Assembly (NCBI GenBank): GCA_036850595.1
Contig: CM072160.1
Location: 17,339,906-17,403,905, forward strand
Length of the DNA stretch: 64,000 bases
Reading direction: 5' to 3'
Source: Rhyacichthys aspro
Lineage: Eukaryota > Chordata > Actinopteri > Gobiiformes > Rhyacichthyidae
Position numbers and translations under genes: made by a program. Under the pieces are notes generated by a model. The model ran no database searches. It was not told the DNA's origin and saw only the letters and a program-made list of their open reading frames with translations. Position 1 is the stretch's first letter. Every line of letters begins with the position of its first letter. Below, piece after piece: positions 37,301 through 47,081 of this stretch.

Positions 37301-40300
37301 AGTGGTTTTACTGACACTGAACTTATCTCGATTTAATAAAAAACAAAACCAGCTAGACACTGAATGCACCACTTTTCCACATTCACATTTCCTTGTTTTG
37401 ATTCGTACCTTCACATTAAAGGAGAGTTAGGAAATGTCACATTATGTTCAGACTTATGCAGGAATTATGGCTATGCAGTATTCAGTGTATCCCATGTGTG
37501 CATCAAATGGTAGACCAGATAAATAAGGTAAAGTAAAAATGGACAAATGAGACACTCACTGCTTTGGTTAATGGCCAAATGCCAAAACTAAATGCTGGCA
37601 TTGAAAAACAATGGCCTTTACGTAATCAGATGCAAGAAAAAATAAAATAAAATACTGTCTGCAAATAATTCTGGGATCGCAGAGCACTTAATAACTATTA
37701 CTGTTAAAGGTGAGGTGAGCTTTTGGAGCTTTTTTGAGGATACCTGGCGGTCAAAGTGCTTAATTTCACATCTAACAATACTCCATACTTTTTAGAGCAT
37801 GTGAACATCTAAGGTAGCCCTGCAGGGACATGCTTTTGTCTGGAGAGAAGAGGTCAATCTAGTTCATTACCAAATCTTGCAGAAAGATGTGCTAAAAAAA
37901 CATGGGTTTCTTTCTCCTCCAGCTTAGTGCTCAGTTTGTTAATAATGGACCCAAAATGGCTCCTTCCACTGGGTTCCACAGAGCGCTACATTTCTATTTT
38001 TCCAGGTTGTTATTTTGAGGTGATTATACACTTGTGAAAACATCATTTTGACTGATGTGTTTTACAATTTATTTCCTTCAATGGATATAAAACACAAATA
38101 CAAAAGCTGATGTAATGTAAAAGTTAATTGTGTCACTGTTACTGTCTTTGCTTCGAGAATAAGGCTAAACTAGGATGTTGGGCAAACTGATGATGTGGCT
38201 CTTACCTAGTGCCAACTCATCACATTCCCTGGTTAACTGTAAGCAACACAATCTTGTACTAAAATCAGGAACAACACCCGAGAGAGGCTTCAATGAGAGA
38301 AAGAATCAAATAAAAAAAGACAACACTTCAAAAATCATTCAATAAGAGACAATAATAGATAATGTAAATATATAATTGTGTGGGAACATGTGTAAAAACA
38401 TCTCTAGTGTATTGTCTGAGATGGAAATATGTATGATATTAAATGTTATTATTATTTTGCTTCGGGGCTTTTCACTCTCAGAGCCAAAAATTATGCAATA
38501 CAACTAAGTGCTGCTGAAGTCACACCATACACGCCCATTGCAGGGAAAACAACATTAAACTGTCAAAACAAACTTCACTAGATTGGGTATTTCAATAATT
38601 AAATAATAGAGCCATGAGGACGTTACATGATTTACAGAGTGCATTTTATACAAAACAAATGTGTGCATCATTAACAATGATTTCAATTTATCACTCTGTA
38701 TATTATGAGTGACAATTACACCGCCTCAGAGGAGAAGATATCGTCTCTCAGCCTCCGTTTGCTTTCCTGCATACAAACCTCAATTAGCGGTTCAAGTTTA
38801 TTGTCAGGTTTTCCCTCAGGTTTGAAAGACATCCATTTAACAGAGTGAGTAAAGTGCACCAGCAGTGAGAACAACAGAGCTCTGTGTGGTGCTGACCTTT
38901 ACTGCTCTACTGGTTAACAGTGCACTGTTAGCGTTGGCTCATGATGAGGACAGAGAAAACCATCATACAAGGATGTGGCTTAACGCCTGTCAGTTTTCTA
39001 CACACTTAATACAGGTTAGTCAAGTTTTAAATGGGGTTTAATTGAATCAAAACAACACTTATCAAATCCTTCTAAATCTGTAGAAAGATTTAGAAGGATT
39101 TGAACAGGTTTTTTGTTGGATTTTAAACTGATTTTAGTTGGATTTGAGCGGTTTTAGTTAGATTTGAACAAGTCTTAGTTAGAGCTGAACATGTTTTAAA
39201 TGCATTTGAACAGGTGTTAGATTGCGTTGAACAACAGGTTTTTTAGTTGGATTTGAAAAGGTCTGAACAGGTTTTAGATAGATTTGAACATGTCTAAGAT
39301 GGATCTGAACAGGTTTTAGTGGAATCTAAACAGGTTTTAGATGGATTTGTACATGTATAATAATGCTGTGTGACAGAGCTGGTGCCGTTGGGGCCATAAA
39401 CATTACTGAAGCTGAGGGTTGGATGAAATCTCACCTTGTGCCATGTTTAACCCACAGGCCTGACTTTGGACTTGTCTGTTCTAGCCACTCTATCATATAC
39501 TTTTGCTCTATTTTCCTGCACACTTAAAACATTCTCACCATGTAAACAAAGAAAGAAAATTGTGAAATACAGACAAGAGGACTGAATATTATACCTTTAT
39601 GCCCTAAACAGGTGGGATAGGCTCCAATCACCTGAATGAATGAGTAAATAAACTGTGTAAATCAATCAAAATATAGTCAAACCTTTTTTTTCTTAAATCA
39701 AGTGCATTTCTGCCTTCACTGAGTTCCACTGGCTGCTTGTTTATTTTGTGGGTGGTGTTGGTGGTGGTGTGACTTGCCGATGCACTCTGACTTTTGGAAC
39801 TTTAGTAACAATATCGCACCGTCTCCTTATTTCAAAGCAAAAGGAAAGAAAGAAAATGTCCAGGTACAAGAATAACATTACTTTGCCGGCTGAACCCAAT
39901 CATATACTCCTTCCAAGAACAGCTGCAGAGTCAACAAAGAACATTTTAATGGCTCTTAAAGAGGCCGCTGCAATTATTCACATGAATTCAGGACGGGTCA
40001 GTTGCACTAAAACGATGATCATGTCGGAGGGAGGGAATGAACGTTCAATCATATGGACATGTTTGTGACGTGCTTAACCACAAGCGTTACAAAATCCTTT
40101 TAAATGAATGACGACTGCCAGCCTGTGGTTTAGGTTTGTAACTGTGAATCAATACGGCTGGCTTCAAACCGGCCCGAGGCTATGGCCCACCTCTAAATAT
40201 AGGACACGAGAAAGAGCAATCAACAGCTACAGAGGGGTATCAAGTCTCCCGGGTGATGCGATTGGTTGAACGAGCGACTGCTTCACAATGAAAATCTAGG

Positions 40301-42227
40301 TGTGGTGTGCAAGTTGAGCATGTTACATACATAAGTATTGTTTTGTAAGAATAATCGAAGCCTCCTCCGTTCTGAAAATATTCCTTTTCGACAAAGAAAC
40401 ACGAGTTCGAAGCACAGAACAGAAAAGTCTCGTCACAACATGCATACAGAATATATTTCTCTCTAAAACCTATTTGAAGTTGACCTGCAATTTGTCACAT
40501 ACCAGTGCAGCAACCCTTCGTCTGCACTTATGCATACTGCTCTACATTTGTATTAAAAGATTAAGTACAGCTTTGAGGTGGCTCTGTTTCTACTGCTTCT
40601 GGTGAGGTGGGAGGTTTGTTGAATTAGAGGCTTTGCCCAAAATCATCTGACTGTAACTCCGATGGCCTGATGTAGGCAAAGGTCTCGCTCTGAAGTCACA
40701 CAGGAGTGGCCACTTTGTCCCGCAGCTCATTTTTAAGTCACAACATCATAGCATGGCATGAAACCGCACCTCCTGTCAGTGGGAGTTCATGATATTGACA
40801 TTTTCTGTCTCTTTCTGTCTTTAGTAGTCTGTAGTATCGTTCTAACAGAAGTTCCCAAGCATTTAAGATTTACCCCTCTGTATACTCCTAGTAAGTGAGT
40901 CTGCAAACAGATGTGTTTATGTGTCATCGCCCCCGAGTCAACAATAAAAAACTACCAAGGAATGCCGGATATCATTTCATTCTGAGTATTGCTCTGACCT
41001 GTGGAACATCTAATCTGTGATGAATCTGAAGCCTCTTTCACACATTAGCCCACTTTAATCAAATATAAACTGATAAAGAAGCCATTTAAAGGTCCACTAC
41101 CTGATTTTCTTTTTACTATCTCTGTCTCAGATTCCACTCACCTGAAAAAGCAGCATAGGGAGCTCTTCTGCTTCTCTTTTATTAAAAAAATATAACCGGA
41201 ACAATTTTTCTTCCACAAAATACTGATAGATTTCACCAAATTGAAGTTTTAGAGCTTAGTGTTGGTTTAGTATTAGCTTAGCTGTGACTTCAGCAGCAAA
41301 CAGCACTTTATTTCCTTCTCGTTAAACATTACGTGGTTGAACTGGCAGTATTTATTGCCGTTTTAAGTTGCCTCCCTTTTCTCTATTGATGCTCTTCTTT
41401 TTTGAGCTTTTTCTCTGTGTTAAAAGACAGATTCAGTGGTGAAAATACACTTTACCTGCAGACTCAGACTTCCTGGAGCCTCCCAATAGGAACAATCCTA
41501 TTTTGAGCATGTAATTTTGCAAAAATGTGATTGGCCAAGGTTTTCCGTTCGTGAATAGAGGTTCTCATCTATTAAAATCCCACATAATAAACAGTAGAAT
41601 GCATCATTAAGCCTGTTTTTTTCCACGAATTATTGCTTTAACAAGTTACTATTTGGGGTTTAAACCATTTTCCCAACTAGAAGAAAACTAAATCCAGTAC
41701 AGTCTATTTAAGGTTAAAAGTCAAAGTTTGGCTCCAGATAGTAAGCTTTCCAGGACATTTTTGCATCTATTCAACTTAAATCTCAGCTTAATTTCGACTT
41801 AAGTACATTTTATTTAAACAAAATGAACTTGATTTAAGTTGGTGCGACTTATTTTCTGAGTTTGTCACGTAACCCAAAGGAAAGACACGAATCCTATCTT
41901 GACTATGCGTCGTTCTCTGATTGTTTTGTTGATCTTAGGAAGCATTTAGCCTTTGTCACTAGTTCAACAAAGTCTTAACCCTGCCCTGTCAATTAGTGCA
42001 AACAGAGCAACGCTAAATCACGTCGTGTGTCTGTGTTTACCTTGGAGCTGCGCCGACAGAGACTCCTGGTGCTGCTGATACTTGAGCGCCATGGTCTCCG
42101 TCCGCTTCAGCTGCTTGTGCATCTCGTAGGAAATCATGCCTCCGTACATCATGCCGCATACCACGGTGAGCAGCAGCAGACACTGGAAGATCCTCCGCTG
42201 TCTCCGGGAGCACACCCCGTTTCCCAT
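28325..42227 (-). CDS. golim4: Golgi integral membrane protein 4, sixteen exons
   Basis: Type II cis-Golgi protein that cycles through endosomes. Exons in order: 42041-42227, 36822-36896, 36688-36737, 36537-36590, 36307-36457, 35282-35364, 35119-35202, 33350-33517, 32987-33274, 31693-31979, 31541-31617, 30252-30328, 29928-30128, 29783-29851, 29591-29680, 28325-28468. The sum is 2085 nt, 694 aa (human about 696). Family marks: N-terminus MGNGVCSRRQRRIFQ, one membrane anchor (CLLLLTVVCGMMYGG), ALKYQQHQESLSAQLQ, then a luminal coiled coil (VVYEHRSRLEKSLQKERLE; NLREENKQLRKAHHDIH). A long Glu/Gln-rich tail follows, with DNDIVQG, EDDPNNQGEDEFEEAE and MAGNPDQQED, and the C-terminus RRRAEM. All introns are GT-AG. 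Compared with human, the segment after the coiled coil is shorter. Intron 1 is about 5.1 kb. Secure call; exons 4 and 11 have ambiguous 3-nt acceptors. Confidence 0.96.
29168..29475 (+). repeat. Dispersed repeat family R2, copy b (3' part)
   Basis: In golim4 intron 15. It starts at TGTTGATGCTTTTTTGA and ends at CATTTTTCCCAACATGAAG, matching the second half of R2 copies a and c. The central words AATGGGAGCACTCCTTTT and GCATGTGATTGGCCA are nearly identical to copy a. Confidence 0.75.
30330..31540. other. golim4 intron 11, no distinct feature
   Basis: About 1.2 kb of AT-rich intron. It includes 30540-30670, which resembles other 'ATATTGCAATT.TTGATATA' stretches in the window (10870-10940, 52840-52885), probably fragments of one old family. 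Nothing else can be supported. Confidence 0.5.
32400..32680 (+). repeat. Dispersed repeat family R3, copy a
   Basis: In golim4 intron 9. It shares, in order, TCATCA.CCAAACAG.GCATTAAATCAA, AAAAGTCCTGGTT, CTGCTTTGAT, AAGTTAGTC.AGAGCCTTGTATTTCT, AACTATGTCA and TTCAAAATAGTTAT with 34090-34360 in the next intron. It could be two insertions of one element or a local duplication. Confidence 0.75.
34090..34360 (+). repeat. Dispersed repeat family R3, copy b
   Basis: In golim4 intron 7. It matches 32400-32680 along its length with small indels (see copy a). Both copies have the same orientation and flank golim4 exons 8 and 9, so a local segmental duplication is possible. The exons between are not duplicated. 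Confidence 0.75.
34905..34926. repeat. GTGTAT/GTGTGT simple repeat
   Basis: Short run of TGTGTATGTGTATGTGTGTG-type sequence in golim4 intron 7. It is simple sequence with no other meaning seen. Confidence 0.7.
37790..38045 (+). repeat. Dispersed repeat family R1, copy b
   Basis: In golim4 intron 1. It is the second copy of the family seen at 2935-3240; anchors GGTAGCCCTGCAGGGACATG, AAAAACATGGGTTTCTTTC, CTTCCACTGGGTTCCA and GTTATTTTGAGGTGATTATA align in order. Confidence 0.6.
39062..39103. repeat. 18-bp inverted repeat (hairpin) in golim4 intron 1
   Basis: Bases 39062-39079 (TCAAATCCTTCTAAATCT) are the exact reverse complement of 39086-39103, separated by the six bases GTAGAA. The right arm merges into the minisatellite that follows, since its last bases GGATTTGA are part of the tandem unit. 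Confidence 0.9.
39094..39360. repeat. Degenerate minisatellite, unit about 22 bp
   Basis: About a dozen imperfect copies of a unit close to GATTTGAACAGGTTTTAGTT, with unit variants such as GATCTGAACAGGTTTTAGT and GATTTGAACATGTCTAAGAT. Unit length drifts between about 20 and 26, which indicates an old array. It lies in golim4 intron 1. Confidence 0.85.
41085..41695 (+). repeat. Dispersed repeat family R2, copy c (near full length)
   Basis: It lies in golim4 intron 1, about 350 bases downstream (in gene direction) of exon 1. It aligns with copy a throughout, from CTACCTGATTTTC to CCATTTTCCCAACTAGAAG. Together with copies a, b and d it defines a family of about 600 bp. Confidence 0.75.
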
Positions 42228-42900
42228 GTTGTTAGACCCGCACCCCTCCCCTCCTCCGCCGCCTGCGCCTCTCAGCCCCGTCTCTGCTGCTGCTCCAAAA
42301 ACTTCCCTCTCAAGTTTTTTTTTTTTTTTTTTTTTTACGCACGGTCACGACAGAGGGAGTCCGCTACTCTCACTCCCCGAGCATTTCCGCGGTGAAACTT
42401 GGGAGATAAATCGATGAAATGCAAAGTTTACATTATCTTAGCATGGCTCGTTCACTCTTGCTTCAAAGTAGCCGCTCTGATTTTCGCTCGCTTCTTCGCC
42501 TTAAAAAAAAAATAAAAGTCTCTGTGTGTCACTGCAGACCACACGCAGGCAGCTGGCTCGAGTTTCCGCCGTCCTCGTTTTGTTGTCTTGGACTTTTTCC
42601 ACCTTCGAAACAGCAAAGGCAAAACATGAAGGGGAGTGTGAGCACAAAGTTGCAGCCGCGGCCTTCACAGCACCTTTAACTTTAGGTACGTGTCAGACCA
42701 GCAGCTGCCTGCCATCCAACTGCAGCTCTACAGGAAGTCCCGCCCCACTTTACCCTGGTCCCGCCCACAGAGCCATGCGCCTCATCCATTGGCGGACAGA
42801 GCGCTCCATCAAACGAGGCCAGGGACGTAAAGATCAAGAGAGGAAAGAGTAAATAAGGAGATAGAGAAGTGTAAGATTCTAGTATACTGAGATATATTTT
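42228..42900 (-). promoter_or_regulatory. golim4: golim4 5' untranslated region and presumed promoter
   Basis: The 650 bases upstream of the golim4 start codon are GC- and CpG-richer than the flanks (for example 42230-42300, 42640-42820). On the - strand the leader contains a poly-A tract of 22 (poly-T at 42315-42336 on +). The open frames 42136-42852 on the + strand are most likely shadows of this region. No exact start site can be fixed; no convincing TATA box is seen. Confidence 0.5.
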
Positions 42901-43059
42901 ACTTTAAGGGGCCATTATTTTCACTTCTCTTTTTTAAATTTTTTTTCCTTAGTTTTATATAACTCTCTCTTTTTTAAATCTGCAAACCAAATTCCAAAAA
43001 ATGTAAATAGAAACCTTATGCAATAATTCACAAATCCCATAAAACCATATTTTATTCAC

Positions 43060-43815
43060 AATAGAACACAAACAACACATCAGGGGTTGAAACTGAGATA
43101 TTTAATAATTTAAAAAAAAAAAATCAATTTGATGGCAGCGACACATCTAAGAAAAGTTGGGACAGGTGCAACAAAAGGCAGGAAAAGTAAGTGGTACAAA
43201 TAAAAAAACACCAGGAGAAGCATCTTGTAGCTAATTAGGTTCATTGGCAACAGGTCAATGACATGACTGGGTTTAAAATTTGTATTTTAGAAAGAAACAG
43301 TTTCTCAAAGGTAAAGATGGGCACTAATCTGCAAAAAACTGCATCTAAAAATTGTGAAACAATGTAAAAAAAACAACAACAAAAAAACAACCCAAAAAGT
43401 ACAACTGCAACATCTCAGCATACACAGAGCATAATATTAAAATCTGGAGAAATCACTGTGCGTAGAGTAAAGGTTGAAGGTCAGTGTTGGATGTTAGTAA
43501 TCTTAGGGCTCAAGTGTCAATACATTAAAAACAGGCCTGATTCGGGTTTAGAACTCACTGCATGGATCAGGAACACTGCCTCTGAGCAAAATTCAGTGCT
43601 GTCCACAAACCTAAGTTAAAGCTGTGTGAAGCAAAGAAGACACATGTGAACACCATCCAGAAACACTGCTGTCTTCTCTGGGACAAAGCTCATTTAAAAT
43701 GGACAAAGGCAAAACGGAAAACTTTTCTCTGGTCAGATGAATCAAATTTGGAAATTCTTCTTGCACAGCATGAGCTTTGTCCCAGAGAAGATAACAGTGT
43801 TTCATAACAAATATA
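43060..43815 (+). mobile_element. Decayed Tc1/mariner-like transposon (fish-type)
   Basis: The + strand keeps the layout of a common fish Tc1-like element: a non-coding lead ending TTGGGACAGGTGCAACAAAA, a helix-turn-helix start (GTAAAGATGGGCAC, then CTGCAAAAAACTGCATC), a middle part (ATCTGGAGAAATCACTGTGC), and catalytic-domain remnants (GTGAACACCATCCAGAAACA; CTCATTTAAAATGGACAAAG; TGGTCAGATGAATCAAATTT). Many indels and stops break the frame and the C-terminal third is missing. It sits between slc66a1l and golim4. The call rests on recall of the family layout rather than an alignment. Confidence 0.75.
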
Positions 43816-45476
43816 AAGAACATCTCCACAACAAATGAAATGATAGCCTACATTTTATTGGGGTTTATCTGATGCACATTGGAATGTAAATACTACACAT
43901 TTGTAAATAATAAATGTCTTTCCACTTGCAATTGAAAAATAGATTTTTGAGGGGTGGCATAGCAACATAGCTAATTAGCTTGGAAAATTGTGGAGGAATG
44001 TGGAGCTAAATATGCATGTTATGGTCACGTTTTAAACAAACTGGATTGCCTAAATGGTAAATAGTAGGAATAATCACCTGTGTTCTGTCTTTGACAGGAC
44101 TATAATGAACAACATCTTCTTAGATGCACTAACAATAATTAAAATGACAAGTCAAATGACAGTCGATGTATTTAGGTTAAAGACAGTAAATATGACCTCT
44201 TGAAGTGCAACATTAGCATCAGAATAGTAAAGAAAGACGTTACATTGCTGGTGCCAGATGGCAATGGATTGAATATTTTATAAACCAGTGAGCAAAAGTT
44301 CTGTGGTTAATAAAAACGCCCGAGGTCAAAAGGGTACGGCTGGTTGGAGCTGATAGAAGCAACGGTAACTCAAATAAATACTTAGAACCAAGGTTTGCAG
44401 AGCATGGCTACAGTGCATGTGGCTACACTTAATACCAGCTGAATAATGAAAAACAATGAAAAACATTGCCAATTTCGATGAGTCACATTTCTTTGCTGCG
44501 ACATTCAGATGGTTGGGCCAGATTGTAGAGAAACAATTTGAATTCATTGTTTTAGTCTGTCAAACGCCAACAACAATGCCACCATAAAAATCACTCATCA
44601 ATAAATCATTCTTCCCCATCCAGAGTTAGTCATAACTATATCCGCAGGCTAAATGTATTGAGTTATTGATCAGTAATCAGAGTTGTGACTGAATTGTTTC
44701 CAAACAGTTTTTTTTTTTATCCAAATAAAAGCTAAGTGCACATATTAACGAGGTAGTGAAATTTTGACTCCATATTGTGTTAAATAATAAACATTTAAAT
44801 AAATAGACAACAACGTCTTTTAAAATGAGTCTACATAATGCTTAAATAAAAAGCTTGTTTTTGTCTAAAACAGATTAAAAAATACCAAGCCTAGCCTACA
44901 AACAGACAAAAGCAAGGGTGTTTGTTTAAGGCCTTCAGTTTAGAAAAGGCACAAACATTTTTGGGGACGGTGCTAGAAGCTGAGAAGCAGAAAAGTTACC
45001 ATGCCATACAGTACTTTGCTTACACAGTTGGCATCGAAATACTCAATTAGGTAAAACAAAACAGCCCCTGTATTCTTTCCTAAAAGCTTGCCTTTGTTCA
45101 AAAACCAAACATCTGGAATAAAGCTCTTTGCTCAGTGTGTGTACGTGTGTGTATGTGTGCGTGCGTGCATGTACATGTACATGTGCATGTGAGAGAGAGA
45201 GAGAGAGAGAGAGAGACACTCCCTAATGGCAAATAAAATTACAGTAATTCAATCCAAAACTAAACCAAGAGATCTCCGTGGGGTAATGAACCACACAGAA
45301 CAGTCTGCATACTGAAGAGAAAATGTACAAATGACAACTGCATGTCAGGAGTAGTATAGGACGAGTTTAATCTAAAGTTGTGTTGGCTGTTAATTTATGG
45401 CAATATTTTAAAATTAAGAAAGAACAAAGAAAACTTAACACTTGTTTAGGCAAAACGGTCTACCCTGTTATCTGAA
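43816..45476. other. Spacer and probable 3' UTR of slc66a1l
   Basis: This lies downstream of the - strand slc66a1l stop codon. No gene is supported. It contains the (GT)n/(GA)n microsatellite at 45131-45216 and otherwise AT-rich sequence. I could not pick a convincing AATAAA for slc66a1l. Confidence 0.45.
45131..45216. repeat. Compound (GT)n-(GTGC/GTAC)n-(GA)13 microsatellite
   Basis: GTGTGTGTACGTGTGTG-type units give way to GTGCGTGC and ATGTACATGTAC, then 13 pure GA units at 45191-45216. It is likely to be polymorphic in length. Confidence 0.95.
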
Positions 45477-47081
45477 CTATAACACTGACTGCTCCTCTTC
45501 CTCACACAGAAGAGGCTCCACCTCTGGGACGCTGCTCAGAGCAATGCCTTTGGCAGAAGGGTTCTTTCTATACATGATGAACTGTGCAGTGACCTGAAAT
45601 GACCATGGTTAAGGAGAAGAACCACAAAAGTCTGAAATGAAACCATTCATAGAATAGTCACATTAGGCTTCAGCGTTTAGGCACAAGTGTCTCAAATCTA
45701 TCAATTGAATGAGATTTTATTTTGTTTGTGTAACATATGCTCAGTTATTTCAAGGATACAAAGAAGTCAAGTATTAGTACTCCTAGGCTACCAATGAGCC
45801 AGGCCAGATGGTTGATGATAAAGGTCTGTCTGGAGCCCCTCAATGCCGGTAGGACCAGGATTACACTCAGCCCGTAAGTCCCATTGCCCATCATAGCAAG
45901 GGCAAACAAGAGGTAAGAGGTTCCCTCTGTGGACTGTCTCTGGAACTACAACAAATGCAAATATTTAAGTTAAATTTAAAGGTTTAGACATTGAAAATTC
46001 TAAATGGCCCGAAGCAACTAAAAGAATTAATTAATTTCCCCTACTGTAATTAATAGAGCGTATACATATATTATTTTGACTTACATTTTTATAAAGTTGG
46101 GGAAAACGGGATAAGAGGTAGAAGGCAGTGGCCAGATATCCACATATAAAGCCTACGAGCTCCACTGATTTACTGGAGCTCGTAGGACCCTGTAAAAGCC
46201 AGAATGATGAGAAAAAGCCAAACATGGGACTGCTTATAGTGTACTTACAAACTTAATACAGACTCACATTATGTATTCTACCTACCTGAGTATCAAGAGA
46301 TGTGCTACTGTCTATAATTACTTTGGGCAAAGTGAGAAGGATTAATGTTGCGGCACCACACCACATGAAGCACAGCCATTTCAACAACGGTCTTTCTAAA
46401 TAAAACACATACTTTTAATTAACCTTCATCAACAGATAAGAATATTGAACTTTGATTACAGTTTATGATTTAAAACATGAACACAGGCAATTACAGTTGC
46501 AATAACGTTCATGGATATTGCTCTGCTAAACTTTCAGAACAGTCTTGTGCTTTGGGGCTTACTTGTGCTGGAGCTGTTTTTGATCTTATAGTAGAGAAAC
46601 TGTGAGATGAGGATCAAGTCAGTGAAGATGTAGAAAATCACTGCAACTACCTAAAGAGAAAGATGTTGAGGAAACAGCAGTTTTCGAGTCTCATGTGCAT
46701 ATTGCAACCTAGATTTACCTGAATAGGAAGTTGGCTGGTGAGATAGCAGCCTGCAAAGTTTGTCAAGTCTCCACTGAAGAGGAAAAAGAGAAAGCCAAAA
46801 GACATGGCCTTCTCTACTTTACCATTCCGATAGGCCACATACACCTGACTAGACAGACACTGACATCAATTTAATGTCTTTTATGTTAACTGTTACAACT
46901 GCCAGTGTACTTACGGCAATGTGGAAAGCAGAAAACAGAACATGGATATAAGTCCTATCACCACACTGAAGTACTCCCACATATTATCCACACATTCCTC
47001 CAGGAGGTAAAGGATCCATGGCGTCCCATTAACACACAGTGGTTTGCCCACTGTCGCAGATGTCCAGTTGGCAGCGGCCAT
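45477..47081 (-). CDS. slc66a1l: PQ-loop lysosomal amino-acid transporter family protein, seven exons
   Basis: Member of the SLC66A1/PQLC2 family (cationic amino-acid export from lysosomes in the best-known member). Exons: 46915-47081, 46719-46848, 46563-46650, 46286-46395, 46085-46189, 45760-45945, 45477-45593; 903 nt, 300 aa, all GT-AG. The N-terminus has NWT and NGT sequons. About seven membrane helices follow, with the two PQ motifs STLPQVYVAYRNGK and SRFPQLYKN, and the conserved NGTYGLSVIL and WLIGSLGVLILDFF. The tail VEPLLCEEEE is an acidic dileucine signal like the lysosomal sorting motif of SLC66A1. The 'l' (like) name is inferred from position beside veph1/ptx3, matching human SLC66A1L at 3q25; sequence alone cannot separate the paralogues. 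Start chosen at ATG 47081 (GCCATGG). Unlike the reduced human SLC66A1L, this copy looks intact. Confidence 0.88.
46152..46186. repeat. slc66a1l: 13-bp perfect inverted repeat inside slc66a1l exon 5
   Basis: CCTACGAGCTCCA at 46152-46164 is the exact reverse complement of 46174-46186, with a 9-base loop. It lies wholly in coding sequence; on the - strand it encodes PTSSSKSVELVG. Confidence 0.9.

Noticed and set aside
42136..42852. Overlapping + strand open frames upstream of golim4 (up to 122 codons)
   Set aside because: They lie on the antisense of the golim4 exon 1, leader and promoter, include the poly-T tract, and have no domain or splice support.
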